The translations under genes and the position numbers were made by a program. A stretch of DNA of 64,000 nt from Littorina saxatilis (Eukaryota > Mollusca > Gastropoda > Littorinimorpha > Littorinidae): the NCBI RefSeq assembly GCF_037325665.1, contig NC_090251.1, forward strand, positions 27,498,600 to 27,562,599. Direction: 5' to 3'. The notes below the pieces were generated by a model that was given only the letters and a program-made list of their open reading frames with translations, did not search any database and was not told the origin of the DNA. Of the stretch, positions 33,501 through 45,500 are shown piece after piece. Each line of letters opens with the position of its first letter. The stretch's first letter is position 1.

Positions 33501-36500
33501 ACCAGAAAGAGATCCCACTTCGGGAGGGAAGAACGAGTAGAGGACTCTTTGAGAGCAGCGCCCTTGATCACCCTTGAGATGACGCCAGTGACATCGATCG
33601 TGCGACCCAGTTGCCGTAACGTAACTGCAATGGCGGATCTTCGCACCCTCAAGGAGGAAGCAGACGCTCCTTGAGAGGAAAGAAAGGCAAGGTGGTTTGC
33701 GACATGCATGGAACGAGGAGCCAACGCGTCCAAACCACGGGCCTGACACCAGGTCGCCCAGGACTTCCAGTGAGAAGCGTACACCGACGAAGTGGAAGCC
33801 CTATGAGAGCGTTCCACCAGGTCCAATGTTTGCTCAGAAGCACCGGAACGCCTCAGAGAAGACCGGACAACTTCCACACGTGAAGTTTGAGGAATGAGGG
33901 GTCCTCGTGTGGAATGCCGGTGCGAGGCTGAACCAACTCTCCTCTTGCGAGAGCGAGAGGGATGGGCGGGCCCTGAGCGAGCCTCAGAAGGTCCGGGAAC
34001 CACGCCTGTGAGGGCCACAGGGGCGCAACCAGGAGAAGATCCGGACCCTCCATTTCCGCCTTCCGGATTACTCGGCCGAGTAACTGGAAGGGAGGAAAGG
34101 CGTAGGCCTGGAGCCCTGTCCACGGAAAGGCCAATGCATCCGTCTGCCAAGCCTCGGGATCCGGGAATGGCGAGACGAAGATCGGCAGCCTCTTCGAAAA
34201 GCGGGTGGCAAAGAGGTCCACCAGAGGCTTTGGGACGAGGGCCCAGAGACGAAGCAGTGCCCCGTGAGTGATCGTCCACTCTGATTGAAGCACTCTGTCG
34301 GAGCGACTGAGCGCGTCCGCCAGAGTGTTCAAACTCCCCGGGAGGTACCTGGCCGAGAGAGTGATCTGGTGTTGCCAGCACCAGGTCAGAATCTCGCAGG
34401 TCCTGCCCGAGAGAGACGGGGACCGCGACCCTCCCTGCTTGTTCAGATAAGCTGCCACAGTCGTGTTGTCTGTAAACAGACGAACATGCTTGGCGTGAAG
34501 GGAGGGCCGAAACTCCGCCAGAGCCAGGGCCACAGCCTCTAGCTCCAGCAAGTTTATATGCCAATGGCTCTGCTCTGCCGACCACAGGCCCGACGCAGTC
34601 TGTCGGTCTGTGTGTGCACCCCAACCCATCAGAGACGCATCCGTAAAGAGGTCCGTGTCTGGGGGGGGCAGGACAATCGGCACGCCCCTGCAGACCCATG
34701 CCGTGTCCAACCACGGAAGGGTCGCTGACTGGAACCATCCCTGCAAAGGGATGAGGACGTCCCAGTCCACGCAGGCAGAGTCCACATACGGTTTCAGGGC
34801 AAGCTGAAGCGGACGTTTGTGGACCCTGCCCAGAGGCACCAAGAGAGCCATGGACTCCATCTGTCCCAAGATGGAGGCCAGCGTCCGGAGGGAAGCCCTC
34901 GGGAGAGACAAAGTGGCGCGGATGATGGCTTGGAGCTTGTCCACCCTCCTCTGAGAGGGCTGGACCGTCCATGTAACCGTGCAGAAAGACATCCCCAGAT
35001 AAGTGAACGTCTGTGACGGCACCAACTCCGACTTTGTCCGGTTGATCGAAAAACCCAGCTGGTGGGCTTGACGAAGAACCGCCTGGGTATGACTGGAGCA
35101 CCCAGACTGGCTTTGGTTCAGAACCAGCCAATCGTCCAGGTATGCTCTCAGCCGTATACCCTGCGACCTCACCAGTGCGCATAACTGCCTCACGACCATG
35201 GTGAAGACCCAAGGTGCGAGAGACAGCCCGAAAGGCAGAGCGCGAAACTGGTAGACCTGACTGTCCCACCGGAAACGGAGCCATTTCCGGTCGGACGGAT
35301 GCACCAGAATATGGAAGTATGCATCCGTCAGGTCTATGGAGGTCGCCCAGTCTCCCGGGCGAAGAGAGTCTCTGACCGACGCGGGCGTCTCCATCCTGAA
35401 CCGAATCGTTCTCAGGTAAGTATTGAGAAGCGACAGGTCCAGGACGGGACGCCACGCCCCCGAGGCCTTGGGGACGGCGAACAGCCGCCCGTAAAAGCCG
35501 AGGGACGTGTGGTCTATGACCCTCTCCACCGCGCCCTTCTGCACCAGAGCAACGATTTCCGCCTGAAGGACGGACCTTGCTTCTGGTGAGGAGGGAGGCT
35601 TGAACCCCGGCAGACGCCGCGACAGAGGTGCCTTTCTTTCGCCCCAAAGCAGACGAAAGCCCGATCCCACGACGCCCACGATCCACTGGCTGTGCACTAG
35701 GGCCGCCCAGTGAGAAAGTGCCCTTGAAGGGCCCCCCGCCATCACCAGAGTGGAGGGCGGGGGGGTGGTGGGACCGGGAACACTTCATTGGGGGTGAGGC
35801 TTGCTTCCAGAGCCGCCCCGCCCCCTGCTGGGCGCCGATCTTTTTCTCGAACCACGAGAAGGAAATCTGCCCCGCTTCTGTCCGGCAGGCTTGGCAGAGC
35901 CAGAGGCCTGAGGCTGTTTAGGCGGAGCGGGCTGAGCCTGAGAAGGCTTGGCCTGCTTGAACGCCTGCAGAGAGAAGTCAGAGAACTGAGAATCTCTGTT
36001 CATCTGTATCTCCGTCTTCCTGGCGTCAAACGCCAGACGGCCAAACAGAGAGCCTTCTGTCAAGGGAGACGCCCGCAGTGTGTCACGAGTAGTCTCGTCC
36101 GTGAACTGAGAGTGACCCAGAAAAGATCTCTCCGGCTCATGACCGAATGTGCGTACTGCATCGCTGACAACTTCATTTGCTCTTCGTTGACTCTCGCCAG
36201 AGCCGAAAGAAGAGTTGAGATGTCGTCAGCGTCCTGCTCGACCGCGAGGACAAAAGGGTCCAGCGTCTCGGTCATAGCCCTGGTAAGGGACCGCAGGAGC
36301 GTCTCGGAGATCGAAGCCAGCTCTAAAAGCTGACGACTAATCTCCTCCGATGCCATGAGGGTATGGTCAGGAAGCACGACCCCCGAATCGCTCTTGATGG
36401 GCTTTGCCAGCAAAGAAGCCAACTCCGGCGTGACCTGAAGAGGTGCACGCGGAAGCGCAAAGGGAGCAAGCCAAGAGCGACCTGTCTTCGGCAGAGTAAA

Positions 36501-39500
36501 CTTCTTGTGATGTGTGGGCACAAAAGAAGAAGCCTGGGTATCCGAAGCCAGCCAAGCCCGAGCAAGTTCCGGTGCCGGTCCGTAAGGTACCAGCAAAGGA
36601 ACAGAGATGCCCGGCTGCGACCGTCCCGCAGGAGAAGGCCGCGCCAGCACCTGAGAAAGCTGGTAGGCAACTGATGGGGATTCGGCAAAACGGAAGCGGG
36701 AAGCATCATCCTTCTCATACCGAAAATCCGCCATCGCGGAGGGGGCGGCAGAAGCCGACGTAGGCAAAGCCACTGCCCCCTCCGCAAAATATCTGGATGT
36801 AACTTCAGCCGCATCTTCGAGCGCCAGTCGAAGCTGAGACGGAAATCCAGAACGAGAAGCTTCACTGACTACAGACTGCGTGTCTGCATAGTCAAGCGAA
36901 GCAGCCCGATCGTAGTCCACTGAACCGGCCGCATGATGTTGTGCAGGCAAACCGGAAACCGGAGAACCGGTAAGCCGGAAAGCATCCTGGCTCATATCCT
37001 GATCAACAGGAAACACAGAGCCGGAAGACGCTGCCACCATCGCCGCCGGAACTGAACCGGTAGTCGACGTAGCACTAGGCAAGTGCGTCGAAGACTGTCC
37101 CGGAAGTTCAAAGGACGTACCCGGTCTCTCACCCACTGACATCCGTGTAGGAGCAGTGTGCGAGAGACTAGGAAAACCGGGCGAGGCCGGAAACGCTGCC
37201 GACGGAACCGCGTACAGCGGAAACGTCTGCTGCGAGGACTGGGGCCGGAAGCCCGGTGGCCGAAAGGCCAGTCCACAGTCGACACCAGCAGGGACCTTCG
37301 TGGGTGTGCCAGATTGACCTTCGTTTCCGGGAAAACCCGGAAACGCGACTTCCGCAAGCGGAAGCCGCCCTTGCTCAGTCCCAGCCCTACTCGTTATACG
37401 GTCGGAACTAGGACGAGCAGCATATCCTGACTGGCAGGAAGTTTGCAGGTAGCGAGCCTGCGACCAAGAACTGTTGCCCAAAAGAGAGCGTCCGGTGGCT
37501 TCGCTAGAGCCGGCGGAGCAGTTCGACTTACCGTCCGTGCTCCAGGCAAGAGCAGTAGACGACGAGAGAGAACAAACATCACGGGCGGGCGTCTCCGACA
37601 GGCACACAAAAGATGCCAAGGAGTGAACGCCACCCACTGCCGATGAAAGCGGAGAGCTGAGAGCCGGCGTGGCTCGCTGTAATTCGTCACGCACCAGGCT
37701 TCGAATTTCTGGAACCAGCGAACTCAAAATCGACGAAACCATGTCAGCCTGCCCCGCGCTCGAAACTGCGACCGGGTGAGCTGACACAGACACAGATGTC
37801 ACGGGAATGCTAGGCTGCCCCCCAGCATTAAGGCTAACGGGGGCAGAAATGGGAACCGACAAGAGTACGTTTCTATCTTTGTCAGAAACCAAAACGAGCG
37901 GAGAACTTTTAGGCAGAGGTTTATCTGAAGAAGACTTTGCCTTAATCCGGCCCTTGGCATCCCCCTTACCGCGTTTCTTATCGCTATCAGCCATAATGAC
38001 CAACGCGCAAAAAACACAGCACACAACACAAAGTTACTGAGCAAAAAATTTAACAAGTCCCAACAAGGACGAAAATTTGTCAATAACAATGAAATTCCTG
38101 TCACAAACAAGACAAAATTGGAAAGAGCTCACCAAAAACGTAGTGGCAAGCCAGTAAGACGGGTTAGGTGACCGTTGGGTGCCCAAAGAACACCTGCAAG
38201 CAGTCACTCACGGAGCCAAAAATTTCGACGACCTTCCCAGTTGTAGGCTGAAATGTCGTATGAAGACACGTGGTGTTTACAGGGGAAGTGACGTCACGTA
38301 ACCCTAGATGGGAGGTAACTCCCTGGGTAGATGGTCATTACCCTGCCTATGTTTACACTTTTTGTGTTGGGTTGCTTCCCTTTAAAATTCTTTAAGACGG
38401 GTAGCCTTTTCAGACCTTAGCATGTTAAGACTGCGTCAATGCTTTTATGTGATTCGGAGTAAGAATATGTAATTTAATAAGGCAAATGTGTAGTTTGGCA
38501 GGTGAATGTGTAGTATTTCAATTCGATCAACCCAAACCGCAAAAAAGAACAGTTACTTATACCGTACTAAAACAAACACTCAACACTCCAAACAAAACTA
38601 TTACATTACAATGTGAACAATACTCCTCATACAAATTATACAAACAAATCCCCCACAAAAGTTTATTTGTTAAGAAAAAAATTTATTAACTAGTTTGGAA
38701 CATTTGTTAAAAAAAAAGCTATGTTGAGGGGTATGCAGTTCATTATACAGTGGAACCCCCTATTCAAGACCTAGAACAATCTGAGAACATCAAGTCACAA
38801 AAAGTAGGGACTGGGAGTATGTGTATCAACATGAAGGCAAATTTGCATTATATAAACAGAACATTTGTAAAGCAAGGCCTTAAAAACAGGGGGGCATGTG
38901 TTCAATCAGCCCATTTTTAGAAAGAAAGGGTCCACTGAACCCACACAAACAAAATCTTTGAAAACTCTGAAGACTCATCCCATTAACACAATTTAAACAG
39001 GCTCATTTGAAAATGATACACATGGTTTGAATAGTTTGAATTAAACATGCTAAATAATAAGTCACATCAACAGTCCAACAAGGAGAGAAACATATATTAC
39101 ACTACAGATGAGGAAAACACTGAACCACTGATCACACTTGTTCACTTATTTTCTTTCAGACTTTTTGCGTATGCACTTTTGAGAGTGCCAAGGGTACTGT
39201 CAGACAGATATCGAACAGCTTCAGCTGGTCCAAGAGGGCTGGACTTCACAACAAGAAGGCTTTCCAGTGTGTTGTCTGCTAGACTGGCTCTCTGGGCTGT
39301 TCTGTTTTTCTTAACACAGGAGAAAACTCTTTCACAGTGGGCACTGCTGTGGGGGATTGTCAAGAATCGGGAAAAGCCACCTTCACAGCTTCGCACACGG
39401 CACAGCTTGTCTGCAGTTGCGATGGGCAGGTTTGCGTCGGCAATAATATGGCAGATCATTGCCTCTGCTCTGGTTACCGATCTCTCAAAAGTGAGCTTGT

Positions 39501-42500
39501 CTTGGTCTTCTTTCCCTGGCACGGGTTTCTTCACAAAACAGTCCAATTTCCTCTGCTTTGGTCGGGATTTCTTGAATTCCTGATGGGAAGTGCTTTTCTT
39601 GTGGCGGTTACAGTCGTAAAGCCCACTGTGCTTCACTGAAAAATCCGTGTTGCACACAGTGCAGTGGGCAAAATGCTTCCCTTTTCTCGACGAAACTAGG
39701 CATGGATGCTCCTCATGGTACTTTGGCAGAAAAGCCTGGCTGGGAGTTTGACCAAGCTTCTTTTTTTTGCTCGGTGGCGGTTGATCGCCAAAGTCTTCTG
39801 TATCCGTGTTCGTCGCTGTAGCCATTTTTTTCCCTCCAGAAAGAATGAGCTACGAAGTGACCGCGTTTAGAAAAGTATGTGCTGAAACACCCGCGATAGT
39901 TGTAATAACAGCAGCAAGACCAACTGACTACGCTACTCTCGCGGGCGCCGGGCATGTTTTGCACGCAGTACACAACCGGTTAGTACAAATTACGGATCGG
40001 AACTCGCTCGCGTTTTTGCGTATTCAAAATGTCAAAATGTGTAGTCGAAACGAAACGTTTGCGTAGTATAAGACAAGCATGCGTAGTTGCGTAGTTTGGG
40101 GACCAAAATCGTAGTTTACTACGCTCAATGTGTAGTGTAGGCAGGTCTGCTGTGTACCAAAATGGAACCAAATACTATCGTTTTACAAATTTTTTTCTTC
40201 ACATAATCAAACACAATGTCTTGATATAAACTACTCAAGATAGAAAGAAATCTCTTTCTTGTCGATACTATTACTATTAGACATCCATGTAGGCTTTCAA
40301 CGTAATGAGGTACCTGATCGAGTACTTCCGCCTCGCTTACTTAGGCTTTTTCCGCCTTAAGCTGTCCCATCTAAACAACAATAAAACTTCATTCGTAAAA
40401 AAAAAATGCAGTTTTTGACTCCTTGCAAGAAAGTCAGTGAAACTTGGTATATTTTCAAATGGCATGACTGAAAGCTCAAGGGCTCCGTACACCTTGATGT
40501 GAGCAAGTTTAAAATCAAAATTGGAACATAGCACAGCCAGACATGGCAAGCGCTTTGAACATAAAGCTAATCTAGGTGTCCCTGGGATCTGTATGGCTCA
40601 CAACTATCAATTATCATTGTCTCCCTCTGCCCAGCAAAATCAATTTTTTATTTTTATAAATGAACAATTTTTTTGTAGTCATACCCTTGTAAAAAACAAG
40701 AATATAGGAATTATGTGCTCTTCATAGCAGCAACAAAAAAACAAACACTTGCAAGAGATCTAAAAAAAAAAAAAAAAGAAAAAAAAAATTCAACAAAATA
40801 AATGGATGTACACTAACAACGAGCATTGAATGAGATGCACAGACGTGACAGAGACAAGGTGCAGACGTTTGCAGACAAAACAAACATGAGAATACAGCCA
40901 GACAGCGTTCAGAGAAGCCAGACTCTCACATGTTCTGCGGGGAGCATTGTTGTTGAAGGAAGGAGCAGTGTCGGGGTGGAGGGAAGACACTGGCAGAGCT
41001 GAATTCCACACCAGGGGTTGTGAGCCCAGCATCACAGGCTCTGGCACCAGTGACCTTTGAACCCCGGGTGCCATCACCACAGGTTGCATGACTGGCAACG
41101 ACATTGACTCAGCTGAAAAAAACAGGCATGTTATGTTCGAGGCGGTGAAATAGCGAGATTGTTTGAGATTGTTTCCACGTGTTTCTGACAGACCCCTCGC
41201 TAGTGATTGGCCCCTCCAATATTTGTGTGAGGTTTTGCAAGAAAAGGTCACTCTCCCACAACCCACACAAACCCGACAGAGTTATTTTCGGAATTCGTCT
41301 ATTGCTATGGCTACCGGTCCAAAAAAGGACAATGTCAAACTTGTAGCAATGTGGCCTTTTTGTAAACATGAACTTCCTGAGTGGTCCAGAATGCTAGCTT
41401 TCCCAAATTCAAAACATAGCTAAATTATGATTTTTCCAACACAATTCTGCAATTTAGCCTACTCAACAAAATGGTACAATATTTTTGATGAATAAAACAT
41501 TTCTCATGCCGGATAGTGGAACTTGACTAATATTAAATATATAGTCAATCTTTGCAGAATCCAGACAGAAACGCCCTTTAAAATTAAATAACTCTCCAGC
41601 ATGCACAGCCATTTGAATTCACCGCTTTGTTATCTATCCCATTGCCAAGAAATTCAGCTTACCGTATTTGACGGACTACAAGCCGGGACTTAAAAAAAAA
41701 AAAAAAAAATCGCATTGCGGCTTATAAAAAGATGCGGCTAAAACGTTATCTAAACTTGAATAGCATTCACCTAATGGAAGTCGCCGCGGATTTTCATTTC
41801 GCTCGATTAGCGATTACCGGTACTTTATTAGCTCTCTACTCAAGACTCGGCGCTTTTCTCTTTCTTTTGCAAATCTTCGTTTGTCAACAAGTCATCGTGA
41901 CAAGATAGCGTACAGAGAAACACCGGATGTATCAGGATCTCGCGCGTGCGAGATTTCGGTTTTTTGTGTCTCGCGATAGTTGGAGGAGCGAGAGCCGCCA
42001 TGTTGTGTTTTCGTCTGCTCGAAATGTGCGCAAAAGTCGTAAATCATCCCAAACAAGAAGGGCAAAGCCCATACGACTCACATGCTTTACACATTTTTCC
42101 TACCAAAATACATGTGACCTTGACCCAAGGTCAAGGTGATCCAAGGTCATGCAACACAAAGCTGGTAATTCAAGACATAGGAAGTACAATGGTGCTTATT
42201 GGCTCTTTCTACCATGAGATATGGTCACATTTCATAAGGGTCAAAGTGACCTTGACCTTGATCATATGTGACCAAATGTGTCTCATGATGAAAGCATAAC
42301 ATGTGCCCCACATAATTTTTAAGTTTGAAACAGTTATCTTCCATAGTTCAGGGTCAAGGTCACTTCAAAATATGTATACAATCCAACTTTGAAGAGCTCC
42401 TGTGACCTTGACCTTGAAGCAAGGTAAACCAAACTGGTATCAAAAGATGGGGCTTACTTTGCCCTATATATCATATATAGGTGAGGTATTGAATCTCAAA

Positions 42501-45500
42501 AACTTCAGAGAAAATGGGAAAAATAGCTGTTTTTTAGGCAACATTTATGGCCCCTGCGACCTTGACCTTGAAGCAAGGTCAAGATGCTATGTATGTTTTT
42601 TGGGGCCTTGTCATCATACACCATCTTGCCAAATTTGGTACTGATAGACTGAATAGTGTCCAAGAAATATCCAACGTTAAAGTTTTCCGGACGTCCGGAC
42701 GGACGGACGACTCGGGTGAGTACATAGACTCACTTTTGCTTCGCACGTGAGTCAAAAAGCTTATTCCGGGCGGGACTACATGTGTGTGTTGGTTACAAAT
42801 TGTGTGTGTGATATTTTTCTTCAACCTTTTTCACTTTTCTTCTTTGTTTCACTTGTTTATTCTCGGAGCCGATTTCGCCAAATACCGTACTTTTGTTTGC
42901 CTGGTTGTTTTGATTGATTGACACGATCTGATTATATTTTTTTTGACGGCGGCTAATATAGTGACGCGGCCTATACGTGGCTCCTCCCAATTTTTTTTGT
43001 TAAAAGTCGGGGGTGCGGCTTATAAAACGGTGCGGCTTGTAATCCGTCAAATACGGTACTTCCCAGTGGAAAGCTAGCAGCAACAAGCGTCGCACTTCCA
43101 AAATGTCTGTGTCTTTAAGTGTAAAACTATAATCAGCTCCCTGCACTTCTGGCAGAGAATAATGCAGGTCTTTTATGTGCCAAAAGGGTGGGACATGGAT
43201 ATCATCTCAAGAGTCTTCACATAAAGTTGTCCCATGTCTGTCCCCACCAGGATTCAAACCCATGAGCCAAGGATCACAAGTCCAGTGCTCTACAGTCTAC
43301 CAACTGAGCTGCCTGGCCCCACGAGCAATGGCAGACTCATACTCATAGCAATGAAATCAAACCACAGACAAATAACTACTCACCGAGTTTGCGTTCACAT
43401 CCCCTGGTGGACAGAGTCGTATCCAAAGTCCAGTGTCGCTTCTGGGTGGTGCTCCTCACAAAGCAGTCGTTGCTGGACAGGTTATGCCGAATAGCGTTCT
43501 GAAATGAAGAATAACATGTAAAGAATATGATACTAGCTGGCGTTTAATGATGAAGATTGACATAAAAAGACTATGATAGCTTGTGCTAGTTTGCCACAAA
43601 AAAGAGTGAAAGAAAAAAAGACTATGATATCAACAGCAAGCATTTTATAGTAAAGAATGACACACAAAAATACCATAGATAGCATTCTATAATTTTTAAA
43701 CAAATGACGTAACAAGACTAAGAATAAGAATAAGATAGTTAACATACTAATGACACAATATTTTGTACGCACACATACTATCACTTTGACACAATTCAGG
43801 CATGGGAATTGAAAAAAGTAAAAAAGGCTGAACATTTGAAAGTAACAGCAAAGTCGACATCGCATAGCGCCTAGCCCTTGCTAGGGGGGTTTGCCCCCCC
43901 CCGGAATTTTTTTTTCTCGAAAGAACCCAACTGGTGCAATTTGGTGTTATCTTAGCTCCAAGTTTGCCATTAAATTCAGTTTTTAGAACCATTTTTGCCT
44001 CCCCCATTTATTTTTTCGGCGGACACTTTTGCTTTTTTGGCGGGAAAAAACCCCAATTCGGCGGAAATTTGCCTTTCGGCGGACAATTCCCATGCCCGAC
44101 AATTTCTTAACAATCAGAACGAGAAGCATCTAAAGTAACAAATAAAGGGAAACAACTCGTCTTTCACTTTTAGGGTGATCATAAAACTAAAAGGCATGTT
44201 TATGGAACACCAGTTTAGAGAGTAGCGCCAGCAACAACAAGAAGGGCAAAGCCCATACGACTCACATGCTTTACACATTTTTCCTACCAAAATACATGTG
44301 ACCTTGACCCAAGGTCAAGGTCATCCAAGGTCATGCAACACAAAGCTGTTAATTCAAGACATAGGAAGTACAATGGTGCTTATTGGCTCTTTCTACCATG
44401 AGATATGGTCAATTTTAGTGGTTCACTACCTTATTTTGGTCACATTTCATAAGGGTCAAAGTGACCTTGACCATATGTGACCAAATGTGTCTCATGATGA
44501 AAGCATAACATGTGCCCCACATAATTTTTAAGTTTGAAACAGTTATCTTCCATAGTTCAGGGTCAAGGTCACTTCAAAATATGTATACAATCCAACTTTG
44601 AAGAGCTCCTGTGACCTTGACCTTGAAGCAAGGTAAACCAAACTGGTATCAAAAGATGGGGCTTACTTTGCCCTATATATCATATATAGGTGAGGTATTG
44701 AATCTCAAAAACTTCAGAGAAAATGTGAAAAATGTGAAAAATAGCTGTTTTTTAGGCAACATTTATGGCCCCTGCGACCTTGACCTTGAAGCAAGGTCAA
44801 GATGCTATGTATGTTTTTTGGGGCCTTGTCATCATACACCATCTTGCCAAATTTGGTACTGATAGACTGAATAGTGTCCAAGAAATATCCAACGTTAAAG
44901 TTTTCCGGACGTCCGGACGGACGGACGGCTCGGGTGAGTACATAGACTCACTTTTGCTTCGCATGTGAGTCAATAAAAAAACACTTTGCAGTACCTGCCA
45001 GAACCCACACTTCTCGTGGCGCTTGAAGAAGGTGAAATTTTTGACGAACCAAGTGCGTATTTCACGTGACGTCATGGTGAGGGTGGGGGTAGACAGCAGC
45101 GCCATCTCTATCAGGTCTTTATACTTGAATGGTGGCTTTCTCAAAGTCTCTACCTGCAATTGTAAAAAAATCATTTTCTCAGATGAAACTATAGAAACAT
45201 TGTTTATGGCATTCACATCATCTTTTACAGGTATGTCAAAACCACAACAAATATTCAAGGCACTGCATACCCCCAGCGAAGGACAAATCGCCTCTCTCTC
45301 ACATACACAAACGCAAATGCACACTGACGCACACACACACACTCTCTCTTTAACACACTCTCACACACACACACATGCCCGCGCACCACTCATGCCAACA
45401 AAGTGACTAAACACACACTCACACGAGCATAGACAGACACAAACATGTAGGTTAAGCCTTTCGCTTCCGACCGCGCATTTAAGCGCGGTCGGACCCTCAC

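Larger units (their letters stand above)
32357..38477 (-). mobile_element. DIRS-type tyrosine-recombinase retroelement, whole-looking and young
   Basis: It has inverted terminal repeats at about 32385-32603 and 38270-38465, with about one visible difference in roughly 200 bases. There is an internal complementary region at about 32645-32745. That region joins the reverse complement of the left end to that of the right end, the hallmark of DIRS elements. Parts on the minus strand: a Gag-like frame, reverse transcriptase plus RNase H, and a tyrosine recombinase. Frames overlap, as is usual in the family. No target duplication, also usual. I see no obvious break. It is inserted in the hAT element, inside a FoxM intron and in the same orientation as the gene. 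Confidence 0.92.
32307..40149 (-). mobile_element. hAT element, internally deleted, split by a DIRS element
   Basis: Ends are CAGACCTGCCTAC and GTAGGCAGGTCTG, with CTGTGT direct repeats at 32301-32306 and 40150-40155 (six bases; hAT usually makes eight). Subterminal (t)g(t/c)gtagt motifs repeat near both ends, a layout typical of transposase-binding sites. Own sequence is 32307-32356 and 38478-40149. It encodes the short frame at 39142-39825. Confidence 0.82.

Noticed and set aside
36363-37646. Plus-strand frames opposite the DIRS Gag-like region
   Set aside because: Arginine-rich antisense shadows of a GC-rich coding region.
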